A stretch of 36,327 bases of DNA from an uncultured Blautia sp. (lineage in GTDB: Bacteria; Bacillota; Clostridia; Lachnospirales; Lachnospiraceae). The position numbers and the translations under genes were made by a program. Below, piece by piece: positions 14,678 through 22,862 of the stretch (positions are counted from its first letter, which is position 1; the number at the start of each line of letters is the position of its first letter). The stretch covers positions 1 through 36,327 of the forward strand of contig URHH01000013.1 in NCBI GenBank assembly GCA_900547615.1, written 5' to 3'. Below the pieces are notes generated by a model, which did no database searches, was not told the DNA's origin, and saw only the letters and a program-made list of their open reading frames with translations.

Positions 14678-15445
14678 ATGAGTATACTGAAAAATGAAAT
14701 TCCAATATTAGAGTTTGATACAGAAAGAAATGCGGTTATAAATCCTGCGCATGAAATGTTAGATATAAAGCTTCCATCAAAATGTGTTTTTGCTTTTTTG
14801 GAGGATTATATTGAAGAATACGCTGCCCAAAATAATCTAAAGCAGGTAGCCCATTTCATTAGCGCAACAAAGGAATATCCTATTTACAGAATGGAGTATA
14901 AAGGGGAAGAGATTGTACTTTGCCAGGCTCCTGTAGGCGCAGCTGCAGCAACACAAATTATGGATTGGCTAATTGGATATGGGGTACGAGAAATTATTTC
15001 GGCAGGATCTTGTGGCTGTCTTGAAGAATTTTCAGAAGGAACATTTCTCGTTCCGTACAAAGCTTTGCGAGATGAGGGAACATCTTACCATTATGCTCCT
15101 CCTTCACGCTTTATAGAAGTTGATGAAAGAGCAAGAAATGTTATTAAGGAAACGATCCTGGAACATGGTATGAAATATCAGGAAGTTATTACATGGTCAA
15201 CAGATGGATTTTACCGTGAAACCAAAAATAAAATAGCCTACCGTAAAAGAGAAGGCTGTTCTGTTGTAGAAATGGAATGTTCGGCACTTGCAGCTTGCGC
15301 AGCTTTTCGTGATGTGAACTGGGGAATGATACTTTATACCGCAGATAGTCTCGTAAATGTTGATAAATATGATCAACGAAATTTTGGTGGAAATGCTTAT
15401 GAATATGCACTCATACTTTGCCTTGATGCGGTAGTGAAGATGTAA
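14678..15445 (+). CDS. Nucleoside phosphorylase superfamily protein (Udp/PNP-like)
   Basis: A 255-residue protein of the phosphorylase I fold. The central glycine motif is SAGSCGCLEEF and the nucleoside-binding Glu segment is SVVEMECSALAACA, as in uridine and purine nucleoside phosphorylases, which cleave nucleosides with phosphate to base and ribose-1-phosphate. Unlike the second phosphorylase of this window, the N-terminus lacks the GDPxR phosphate-binding motif and has an Asp/Glu-rich lead-in instead. Substrate is unknown. The start ATG 14678 lies just after the broken gene. The gene is visibly more AT-rich than the core genes (many TTA, ATA, AAT codons), suggesting transfer. It is probably co-transcribed with the MFS gene 52 bases downstream. 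Confidence 0.82.
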   Translation: MSILKNEIPILEFDTERNAVINPAHEMLDIKLPSKCVFAFLEDYIEEYAAQNNLKQVAHFISATKEYPIYRMEYKGEEIVLCQAPVGAAAATQIMDWLIGYGVREIISAGSCGCLEEFSEGTFLVPYKALRDEGTSYHYAPPSRFIEVDERARNVIKETILEHGMKYQEVITWSTDGFYRETKNKIAYRKREGCSVVEMECSALAACAAFRDVNWGMILYTADSLVNVDKYDQRNFGGNAYEYALILCLDAVVKM

Positions 15446-15497
15446 TAATAGAAAATACATATAAAAGATTGAGAAAGTCACAAAGGAGAAAAAGGAC

Positions 15498-16739
15498 ATG
15501 AGATTTCTAAAAAATCATTTTTCCATGTATACGCATTTACCAAAAGAAATCTATGTATTGGCTTTTGGCAAAATTATGACAAGCATGGGAGCCTTAATAT
15601 GGCCGATGCTTACGTTGATCATGAGTGAAAAGCTTAATCTGAATGGACAGACCATCGGTATGTATATGATGATGTTCTCTATGTTTATGGGACCATTTTA
15701 CTTATTGGGCGGCAAGCTGGCTGATAAATACAATAAGAAACATATTATTGTTACCTTTGACTTAATTGGAAACAGCCTGTATTTTGTTTGCGCAGTATTA
15801 CCAATATCTATGACAACGCTGTATTTACTGGCGATTGCTTCCGTATTTCAGTCAATGGAGCAGCCGGCGTATGATGCTCTCATTGCAGATCTGACAACTT
15901 ATAAGGATCGGGAAAGAGCGTATTCACTTAATTATCTTGCGATGAATTTAGGGTTGGTGATGGCACCGATGATTGGCGGTATTCTGTTTAACAATTATCT
16001 TAATCTGTCATTTTTTATAAATGGTCTTGCAGACATATCCAGTACATTACTGTTGCTGCTTTTTATTAAGAATGTAAAAAATACTGTCAGGGATAGTAAA
16101 ATAGTAAACGAATATGAAAAAGGTGAAGCTGGTTCCATATTTAAAGTTTTTTCCGAACGAAAATTGTTCTTTTTGTTATTTATTATTTCGGGCATTGCTG
16201 CAATGATTTACAATCAGTTTAATTTTTTGATGCCATTACATATGGAGGAAGCCTTTCGAGGATCAGGAGCTTTTAAATTCGGAATTTTAGCAAGTATCAA
16301 TGCTGTTGTTGTAGTAATTGGTACTCCGATAGTAACGAAAAAGTTTTCCGGGGTAACAGATGTCAGAATTATGTATTTTGGGCAGCTTCTGGAGTCACTG
16401 GGGCTTGCTTTCTTTATTTTTGTAAAACGTTATTTTGTGGTTGCTGTTGTGGGGATTATTATATTTACGACAGGTGAGATATTTGGTTCCATATCGAAAA
16501 CGCCTTATCTTACGAAGCGAATACCGGAAACTCATCGTGGAAGAGTATTAAGCATCACAAATAGCTGTGCCGGATTGATTGGAATATTAAGTAATTATGT
16601 AATTGGAATTCTGATTGATTATTATACATTTCATACGGTATGGAGTATCATTGCGGCAATCGGTTTGTTTGTTATGATTTTGTATAGTATTTATTTAAGA
16701 ATGGACAAGAAGGCATATCCCGGTCTTTATTCGGAGTGA
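15498..16739 (+). CDS. Major facilitator superfamily transporter
   Basis: A 413-residue protein with about 12 predicted membrane helices and the MFS loop 2-3 motif GGKLADKYNKKH (about residues 72-83). A central hydrophilic loop (about 192-215, KNVKNTVRDSKIVNEYEKGE) separates the halves. The layout fits drug:H+ antiporters or nucleoside/sugar exporters of the MFS, but nothing seen fixes the substrate. The start ATG 15498 follows AAAGGAGAAAAAGG. It lies 52 bases after the phosphorylase with no terminator between, so the two may act together, for instance on a nucleoside or nucleoside analogue. AT-rich, like its neighbour. Confidence 0.85.
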   Translation: MRFLKNHFSMYTHLPKEIYVLAFGKIMTSMGALIWPMLTLIMSEKLNLNGQTIGMYMMMFSMFMGPFYLLGGKLADKYNKKHIIVTFDLIGNSLYFVCAVLPISMTTLYLLAIASVFQSMEQPAYDALIADLTTYKDRERAYSLNYLAMNLGLVMAPMIGGILFNNYLNLSFFINGLADISSTLLLLLFIKNVKNTVRDSKIVNEYEKGEAGSIFKVFSERKLFFLLFIISGIAAMIYNQFNFLMPLHMEEAFRGSGAFKFGILASINAVVVVIGTPIVTKKFSGVTDVRIMYFGQLLESLGLAFFIFVKRYFVVAVVGIIIFTTGEIFGSISKTPYLTKRIPETHRGRVLSITNSCAGLIGILSNYVIGILIDYYTFHTVWSIIAAIGLFVMILYSIYLRMDKKAYPGLYSE

Positions 16740-17208
16740 CGGTGTACTGTAATTTGTCCGTTTATCTGCCATTTATTTTGCTATTTACCATTGTAAAAAA
16801 ATGCGATTGATTTTTTGTGCGTTTTTACGGATAATATAAGTTGGCGTATACGCGAAACAAGATGAACTTAAAGAGGCATATGCAGCTAAATTCGAAAAGA
16901 ATATGAAACGCTGGTAATGTCCAAGTATGTTCTGCAATTTCTGTCTTAGAATGGGGTAATAAAAAATAGAAAAATCTTATTATGAATTCATTGAGAGAAC
17001 AGAATTTTTCAACAGTAATTGGCATCAGTGGAATGGCGTTGCAGAATGTATCGGCAGATTTAATAAATTTGAATATTGCGGAGATGGGTGATTTTCCCTG
17101 AAAGTATGACATTTACCAGAAAAGAGATTATGGAAAAAGTGCAATTTCAGGAACAATATTTTCATTCTGAACTGATAATGTAAATAGGGTTTTCTCCGTT
17201 CCATCTAT
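16740..17208. other. Non-coding stretch with gene debris
   Basis: No intact gene is seen in this stretch. Three short open pieces look like remnants: 16840-16917 (ending KQDELKEAYAAKFEKNMKRW), 16982-17101 (39 codons, containing IGISGMALQNVSADLINLNI) and 17106-17183 (25 codons, MTFTRKEIMEKVQFQEQY). They are in different frames, lack clear ribosome binding sites, and I could not assign them to families. The stretch is AT-rich and fits decayed mobile or accessory genes at the right edge of the island. No terminator was recognised for the MFS gene. Confidence 0.5.
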
Positions 17209-17236
17209 GTACTTTTAAAAAGTACTTTGCTATAAT
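17209..17236 (+). promoter_or_regulatory. Palindrome and -10 box upstream of uvrB
   Basis: GTACTTTTAAAAAGTAC (17209-17225) is a perfect 8-base inverted repeat around one central base. TATAAT follows at 17231-17236, so the palindrome covers the -35 zone and could be an operator. It does not match the Gram-positive LexA box (CGAAC-N4-GTTCG). The uvrB leader would be about 70 bases. Confidence 0.5.
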
Positions 17237-17311
17237 GTGATAGGAATAAAGCTGATTTGTTTGTATTAACGGTAATCTGTTTTCAAATAATAAACAAAAA
17301 GAGGAAAATTT

Positions 17312-19303
17312 ATGGACCATTTCGAATTAGTATCAGAATACAGCCCTACCGGTGACCAGCCCCAGGCGATCGAACAGCTTGTAAAAGGTTTTCGGGAAGG
17401 TAATCAGTTTGAAACTTTGCTTGGCGTCACAGGCTCAGGTAAAACCTTTACGATGGCAAATGTGATTCAGGCTTTAAATAAACCAACCCTTGTACTTGCC
17501 CACAATAAAACACTTGCAGCCCAGCTTTACGGTGAGTTCAAGGAGTTTTTTCCCAATAATGCGGTTGAGTACTTTGTGAGCTACTACGATTACTACCAGC
17601 CGGAAGCATATGTTCCTTCCACAGATACGTATATTGCAAAAGACGCTTCCACAAACGATGAGATTGACAAGCTTCGTCTTTCTGCGACAGCAGCTCTTTC
17701 TGAAAGACGGGATGTGATCATTGTGTCTTCCGTGTCCTGTATTTACGGACTTGGTTCTCCGAAGGATTTCCAGGATATGATGATTTCATTAAGACCCGGT
17801 ATGACAAAAGACAGAGACGAGGTGATCCGTCAGCTTGTGGATATTCAGTACACGAGAAATGAGATGGATTTTCACAGAGGAACGTTCCGTGTAAGGGGAG
17901 ACGTGCTGGAAATTTTCCCGGCAAACTATACGGACTGCGCAGTGCGCGTAGAATTTTTCGGAGATGAGATTGAGCGTATTACCGATATTGATGTGCTGAC
18001 CGGAGAAATCAAGTGCGAGGACAAGCATGTTGGAATTTTCCCGGCCTCCCATTATGTTGTTCCTATGGAGCAGATTTTGAAAGCTTCCGGGGAAATTGAG
18101 GAGGAGCTTCGGGATCAGGTGGAATATTTTAAAAGCGAGGATAAGCTTTTAGAGGCGCAGAGGATTGCGGAGCGCACCAATTTTGATATAGAAATGATGA
18201 AGGAAACCGGATTCTGTTCCGGAATTGAGAATTATTCCAGGTATCTTTCAGGGCTGGAACCGGGACAGCCGCCATATACACTGATGGATTATTTTGGAGA
18301 CGACTTCCTTCTTATTATAGATGAGTCTCATAAGACCGTTCCACAGGTGGGAGGAATGTTTGCAGGTGATCAGAGCAGAAAGCAGACGCTTGTAGATTAC
18401 GGGTTCCGTCTGCCTTCTGCAAAAGATAACCGTCCTCTTAATTTCGGAGAATTTGAGTCAAAGCTTGATCAGGTGCTTTTTGTATCTGCAACTCCGGGAG
18501 AATATGAATTTAACCATGAGCTTTTGCGGGCGGAACAGATTATACGTCCAACCGGTCTTCTTGACCCCAAAGTGGAGGTTCGTCCTGTAGAAGGACAGAT
18601 AGATGACCTTGTAGGGGAAGTAAATAAAGAGATTGAGAAAAAAAATAAGGTTCTGATCACTACACTTACAAAACGTATGGCAGAGGACCTTACTGATTAT
18701 ATGAAGGATATTGGAATCCGCGTCCGGTATCTTCATTCAGATGTAGATACTCTGGAGAGGGCGGAAATTATCCGTGATATGCGCCTTGATGTATTTGACG
18801 TTCTTGTGGGAATCAACCTTTTAAGAGAAGGTCTTGACATTCCGGAGATTACGCTTGTTGCCATTCTCGATGCAGACAAGGAAGGATTTCTGCGTTCCGA
18901 GACGTCTCTCATTCAGACGATTGGACGAGCTGCAAGAAACAGCGAAGGTCATGTCATCATGTATGCGGATAATATGACAGATTCTATGAGAAAAGCGATC
19001 AGCGAGACGGAGAGAAGAAGGGCAATCCAGGAAGAATATAACAAAGCACATGGAATTACGCCGACTACCATTAAAAAGGCTGTGCGTGATTTAATTGCTG
19101 TGTCCAAAGCAGTTGCTAAAACTGAGGACAAGCTTAAAAAAGATCCGGAATCTATGAACCGCAAGGAGCTTACAAAGCTGATTGCCCAGGTGGAGAAGCA
19201 GATGCGTGCTGCAGCCGCAGATTTGAATTTCGAGCAGGCAGCAGAGCTTCGAGATAAGATGATCGAGCTTAAGAAAAATCTGGAAGAGATCCAGAAAGAT
19301 TAA
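17312..19303 (+). CDS. uvrB: Excinuclease ABC subunit B
   Basis: The damage-verification helicase-like subunit of nucleotide excision repair. The 663-residue protein begins FELVSEYSPTGDQPQAIEQL, with Walker A GVTGSGKT (about 39-46), the beta-hairpin that clamps DNA (YYDYYQPEAYVP, about 92-103), DESHKT (about 337) and VSATPGEYE. Helicase motifs V and VI are GINLLREGLDIPE and QTIGRAARNSEG, and a C-terminal UVR domain binds UvrC/UvrA. The start ATG 17312 follows AGAGGAAAA. uvrA, its frequent neighbour, does not follow; a PLP-enzyme gene starts 28 bases later without an evident terminator. Confidence 0.97.
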   Translation: MDHFELVSEYSPTGDQPQAIEQLVKGFREGNQFETLLGVTGSGKTFTMANVIQALNKPTLVLAHNKTLAAQLYGEFKEFFPNNAVEYFVSYYDYYQPEAYVPSTDTYIAKDASTNDEIDKLRLSATAALSERRDVIIVSSVSCIYGLGSPKDFQDMMISLRPGMTKDRDEVIRQLVDIQYTRNEMDFHRGTFRVRGDVLEIFPANYTDCAVRVEFFGDEIERITDIDVLTGEIKCEDKHVGIFPASHYVVPMEQILKASGEIEEELRDQVEYFKSEDKLLEAQRIAERTNFDIEMMKETGFCSGIENYSRYLSGLEPGQPPYTLMDYFGDDFLLIIDESHKTVPQVGGMFAGDQSRKQTLVDYGFRLPSAKDNRPLNFGEFESKLDQVLFVSATPGEYEFNHELLRAEQIIRPTGLLDPKVEVRPVEGQIDDLVGEVNKEIEKKNKVLITTLTKRMAEDLTDYMKDIGIRVRYLHSDVDTLERAEIIRDMRLDVFDVLVGINLLREGLDIPEITLVAILDADKEGFLRSETSLIQTIGRAARNSEGHVIMYADNMTDSMRKAISETERRRAIQEEYNKAHGITPTTIKKAVRDLIAVSKAVAKTEDKLKKDPESMNRKELTKLIAQVEKQMRAAAADLNFEQAAELRDKMIELKKNLEEIQKD

Positions 19304-19331
19304 AAATGTTCAGGAATAAAGAGGTGCAAAA

Positions 19332-20294
19332 ATGGCTTCGGAGATTCAAAAATTAAGATCCGAAAAGAAAAATGAAATATATATTATGAGGGAAGATCTT
19401 CTTCCCTTTTCTATGGGCGGAAATAAGGTGCGCATTGCAGGGGCTTTTTTCCGGGATATGCAGGAGAAAAATTGCGATGCCATGCTGATTTACGGAGAAA
19501 AGCATTCCAATCTCTGCCGCGTTCTTTCCAACCTTTGCTGCAGCAGGGGGATTTTTTGTGTGATGATCTGTTCACATGGAGAAAACGAGGAAGAAAAGGT
19601 TACGAATAATACACGTTTTATAGAGTGGAGCGGGACAGAAATCGTACACTGTAAAAAAACGGAAATTGCAGAGACAGTGGAAGCTCAGATGAACCGACTC
19701 AGAGAGATGGGAAAGAAGCCTTATTATATTTATGGAGATAAGACGGGAAGAGGAAACGAAGGAACAGCCGCGGCAGCATATGCAGAGGCATATGAAGAAA
19801 TCCGGGAATTTGAGAAAAAAATAGGCTGGGAATTTGACTATATCTTTCTTCCATCGGGAACTGGGGCAACGCAGAGCGGTCTTCTCTGCGGGCATTTTCA
19901 GGCAGAGGATAAAAAGAAGATTATGGGGATCATGATTTCCTCCAGAGAAAAAGAGAGGATGTTTTCTATTATTCAGGAGGGGATTGAGGAGTACCATAAA
20001 AAAAGCGGGAGAGGACTAAAGACAGACTACGAGAAAGAGATTTTTCTTCTGGACGAATACCGGATTGGAGGATATGGGCTGTACGATGAGAGGGTGAAAG
20101 AGTGTATCAGAAGGCAATACAGAACGAATGGCATTCCCCTTGATCCTGTTTATACGGGAAAAGCGTTCAGGGGAATGGAAGAGTATATAAAAGAGAATCA
20201 TATCAAAAACAGCAGGATTCTCTTTCTTCACACAGGAGGAACGCCTCTGTTTTATGATTTTTTACAAAAAGAAGAGGAAAGTTGTAAATGTTAG
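19332..20294 (+). CDS. PLP-dependent enzyme, D-cysteine desulfhydrase/ACC deaminase family
   Basis: A 320-residue fold-type II PLP enzyme. The start IYIMREDLLPFSMGGNKVR carries the Schiff-base Lys (Lys32), HSNLCRVLSN replaces the family's QSNHxR-type motif, SGTGATQSGLLCG is the cofactor phosphate loop, and LDPVYTGKAFRGM and LHTGGTPLFYD are the C-terminal hallmarks. Members open beta-substituted amino acids (D-cysteine, 3-chloro-D-alanine, 2,3-diaminopropionate) or ACC. The N-terminus is about 20 residues shorter than classical DcyD. It starts at ATG 19332 after AAAGAGGTG and overlaps the glycosyltransferase by seven bases. In this context it may supply or modify an amino acid for the ligase downstream; that role is inference. 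Confidence 0.8.
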   Translation: MASEIQKLRSEKKNEIYIMREDLLPFSMGGNKVRIAGAFFRDMQEKNCDAMLIYGEKHSNLCRVLSNLCCSRGIFCVMICSHGENEEEKVTNNTRFIEWSGTEIVHCKKTEIAETVEAQMNRLREMGKKPYYIYGDKTGRGNEGTAAAAYAEAYEEIREFEKKIGWEFDYIFLPSGTGATQSGLLCGHFQAEDKKKIMGIMISSREKERMFSIIQEGIEEYHKKSGRGLKTDYEKEIFLLDEYRIGGYGLYDERVKECIRRQYRTNGIPLDPVYTGKAFRGMEEYIKENHIKNSRILFLHTGGTPLFYDFLQKEEESCKC

Positions 20295-21283
20295 TTTCGG
20301 TTATCATACCATGTTATTATTCAGAAAAAACCATAGGAAAAGTAGTAGAGCTCGTCATGGAGGAATTTGAGAAAAATGAGGGTTATGAATGCGAATTTGT
20401 CCTTGTAAATGATGGCTCAAAGGATGGAACTTTTGCAGAAATCCGACGTCTCGGTGAAAAATATCCCAATGTGTGCGGCGTAAATCTTATGCGGAATTTC
20501 GGACAGCACAACGCTTTGATGGCGGGGTTTCAGTACACAAAGGGAGATTATGTTCTGGGAATGGACGACGATATGCAGACCCACCCTTCTCAGATTTTTA
20601 AACTTATCCATAAAATGGAGGAAGGGTATGATGTGGTGTACGGCGTCTATCCGGTAAAACAAAATTCTCCGCTGAAAAATCTGACAAGCAAAATAAACGA
20701 GGTAAGTTCAAGGATCATGCTGAACCGGCCAAAGGATATTGTGTCCAGTAATTTCTGGCTGGTAACAAGGGCAGTCCGGGACGAGGTAGTCAAGTACGAC
20801 AGCTTTAATCCCTATGTAGACGGGATTTTTTACCGCATTACCCATAATATAGGAAACGTAGCGGTGGAACATCATAAGAGAGAATGCGGAACATCAGGGT
20901 ATACCTTTCGAAAGCTTTTAAATCTCTGGCTGGCATACTGGAATTTTTCGGTGATTCCCCTGCGGGTATCCTTTTTTATGGGGATTTTTTCCGCAATGGC
21001 AGGAGTGATCATTGCTCTGATTGTAATTATTAATAAAATACTTCACCCTTCTGTGCCTGTGGGTTGGTCTTCTACCTTATGCGTGATGGTTGTGTTCTTC
21101 GGAGTGGTTCTCATGGTCCTCGGCGTTGTGGGAGAGTACCTTGGAAAAATCATTATGATTTTAAATAACACGCCGCAGTATATTGTAAGAGAAACTATAA
21201 ATGCAGCGGACAAAAACAGTGCGAGTTCTATAGTCTGTGAGATTGTGGGAAGACAGGCAGAAGAAAAGGTTGAGAAAAAATGA
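20288..21283 (+). CDS. Family 2 glycosyltransferase, polyprenyl-phosphate type (ArnC/GtrB-like)
   Basis: A 331-residue enzyme: an N-terminal GT2 domain (VSVIIPCYYSEKTIGKVVE) with nucleotide/metal-binding VNDGSKDGT and DXD-type GMDDDMQTHP (about residues 95-105), then two C-terminal membrane helices (about 232-258 and 266-295). This is the layout of enzymes that transfer a sugar from a nucleotide donor to undecaprenyl or dolichyl phosphate on the inner leaflet (ArnC, GtrB, CsbB, DPM1). The sugar is unknown. The start ATG 20288 is within the end of the PLP gene, and the stop overlaps the ATP-grasp start (ATGA). The two SMR-type proteins at the end of the operon are plausible flippases for its product. 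Confidence 0.88.
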   Translation: MLVSVIIPCYYSEKTIGKVVELVMEEFEKNEGYECEFVLVNDGSKDGTFAEIRRLGEKYPNVCGVNLMRNFGQHNALMAGFQYTKGDYVLGMDDDMQTHPSQIFKLIHKMEEGYDVVYGVYPVKQNSPLKNLTSKINEVSSRIMLNRPKDIVSSNFWLVTRAVRDEVVKYDSFNPYVDGIFYRITHNIGNVAVEHHKRECGTSGYTFRKLLNLWLAYWNFSVIPLRVSFFMGIFSAMAGVIIALIVIINKILHPSVPVGWSSTLCVMVVFFGVVLMVLGVVGEYLGKIIMILNNTPQYIVRETINAADKNSASSIVCEIVGRQAEEKVEKK

Positions 21284-22491
21284 AAAAAATCATGATTCTT
21301 GGAGCTGGGATTTATCAGGTTCCTTTGATCCAGGCTGCAAAGGAGATGGGGCTTACTGTGATTGTGGCAAGCATCAAAGGAGATTATCCGGGGTTTGCTC
21401 TTGCGGATAAGGTATATTACATTAACACAACAGACAGAGAAGCAATTTTAAAAGCGGCGGTTTCGGAAAAAATAGATGGTATCTGCACCACAGGAACAGA
21501 TGTGGCAGTTTCTTCTATCGGATATGTATGTGAACAAATGGGACTCTCCGGAATTTCCAAAGAAGCGGCAGACCTTGTGACAGACAAGGCGAAGATGAAG
21601 GAGGCGTTTCAAAAAGGCGGCGTGTCTGCTTCCCGTTTCAGAAAGGTTTTTTCCTGTGAAGAGGCGAAAAAGGCTGCGGAGGAGCTGGGATTTCCTGTTG
21701 TCATAAAATGCGTGGACAGCTCCGGGAGCCGGGGCATCACCCTTGTAAAAGAAGCGGAGGGAATCTTTGAGGCAGCAGAAAAGGCGTTTTCCTGCTCAAA
21801 AAAAGATTATCTTCTTGTGGAGGAGGCGCTTTCCGGCACAGAAATCGGAGTGGACGGCGCCGTTCAGGACGGACGCATTGTTTTTCTTGCGCCCCACGAT
21901 AAGTTTGTATACAAAAGTGAGAACATTACCATTCCGGCAGGACACAGCTTTCCATATAGCGGCGGCGGGGCAGCAGAAAAGGAGATCTGCCGCCAGATGG
22001 AGCTTGCGGTCAAGGCTCTGGGGCTTAAAAACTGCTTTTTTAACGCGGACGTGTTCGTAAAAGGAGAGCAGGTTTCTGTGATCGAGGTTGGAGGGCGAAC
22101 AGGGGCTACCTGTATCCCTGAGCTTATCTCCATGTATTATGGATTTGATTTTTATAAAAAAATCCTGGAGAGCGCAATGGGAGACAGACCGAAGTTTCCG
22201 GAAATAAAAAAGAAACGCCCCTGCATGGCAAGGCTTCTTATGAGCCCAAAAGACGGAGTGATTACATCTGTTGATGAGAAAAAAATAAAAATGCTGCAAG
22301 AAAAAGGCGTGTTAATGACACTTGATTTTCCTGAGGGACATACGGTAGAAAAAATGGAAAACGGCACAAACCGTCTTGGGCATCTTGTGGCAGAGGCAAA
22401 AAATACAGAGGAATTTGAGGAAGTTCTTCAGGAGGCGTACCGCGCCATTTTTGTAGACGGAGTTTCACTGGAGGAATTATGGAGAGAGTAA
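21280..22491 (+). CDS. ATP-grasp ligase of unknown substrate (CarB/PurK/PylC-like)
   Basis: A 403-residue protein with an N-terminal Rossmann-like preATP-grasp domain (MKKIMILGAGIYQVPLIQAA, then TDVAVSSIGYVCEQMGL), an ATP-grasp domain from about residue 110 (TDKAKMKEAFQKGGV; PVVIKCVDSSGSRGITLV; LLVEEALSGTEIGVDG) and the metal-binding EVGGRTGATCIPEL strand in place of the more common E-N-R signature. A C-terminal cap follows (about 320-400). Such enzymes activate a carboxylate as acyl phosphate and join it to an amine or hydroxyl. With a glycosyltransferase, flippase-like pair and an amino-acid enzyme as partners, it could attach an amino acid to a sugar. It overlaps the preceding gene by four bases and the next by thirteen. 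Confidence 0.8.
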   Translation: MKKIMILGAGIYQVPLIQAAKEMGLTVIVASIKGDYPGFALADKVYYINTTDREAILKAAVSEKIDGICTTGTDVAVSSIGYVCEQMGLSGISKEAADLVTDKAKMKEAFQKGGVSASRFRKVFSCEEAKKAAEELGFPVVIKCVDSSGSRGITLVKEAEGIFEAAEKAFSCSKKDYLLVEEALSGTEIGVDGAVQDGRIVFLAPHDKFVYKSENITIPAGHSFPYSGGGAAEKEICRQMELAVKALGLKNCFFNADVFVKGEQVSVIEVGGRTGATCIPELISMYYGFDFYKKILESAMGDRPKFPEIKKKRPCMARLLMSPKDGVITSVDEKKIKMLQEKGVLMTLDFPEGHTVEKMENGTNRLGHLVAEAKNTEEFEEVLQEAYRAIFVDGVSLEELWRE

Positions 22492-22862
22492 AAGATTATC
22501 TTTTTCTGCATTTAAGCGTGATGATGTTTTCTTTTACAAGCGTATTTTCAAAGCTTGCGTCAAGAGAATTAAATGCAGGAGGACTGAAAAATCCAATGCT
22601 TTACGTCTTTGGATTTCTTATGTTTTTTGTGTGTTTTCTGTACGCGTTCTGCTGGCAGAAGATTATCAAAAAATTTGATCTGAACATCGGATATGCAAAC
22701 AGAAGCGTGTATCTTTTATGGAGTCAGTTATGGGCGGTTATGATTTTCAAAGAACAGTTAAGCGGAAAAAATATAATTGGTCTTATGATCGTAATGGCGG
22801 GCGTTGTGGTTGTGTCGTTAAGCGCGCCAAAGGAGAATGAGCAGGGAGGTGGGCCGGTATGA
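22479..22862 (+). CDS. Small four-helix transporter subunit (SMR/EamA half, ArnE/F-like), first of pair
   Basis: A 127-residue membrane protein with four predicted helices (about residues 8-25, 41-60, 72-92, 98-115), the size and layout of small multidrug resistance/EamA half transporters. The second half carries the usual RSVYLLWSQLWAVMIFKEQLSGKNIIGLMIVMAG-like end (positions about 78-112: helix, short EQL turn, GxxIxxAG helix). It is paired with the next gene, overlapping by four bases, which suggests a heterodimer like ArnE-ArnF, the flippase for undecaprenyl-phosphate-aminoarabinose. The start ATG 22479 lies within the ATP-grasp gene. Confidence 0.78.
   Translation: MERVKDYLFLHLSVMMFSFTSVFSKLASRELNAGGLKNPMLYVFGFLMFFVCFLYAFCWQKIIKKFDLNIGYANRSVYLLWSQLWAVMIFKEQLSGKNIIGLMIVMAGVVVVSLSAPKENEQGGGPV

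Noticed and set aside
13761..16925. Direct repeat GTCCAAG at 13761 and 16919 as island attachment sites
   Set aside because: Seven bases are too short to be meaningful, and there is no integrase or tRNA gene.
16825..17112. Minus-strand open frame of 95 codons in the spacer before uvrB
   Set aside because: No ribosome binding site, no recognisable motif, and it is AT-rich by composition; the plus-strand fragments in the same DNA look more like real remnants.
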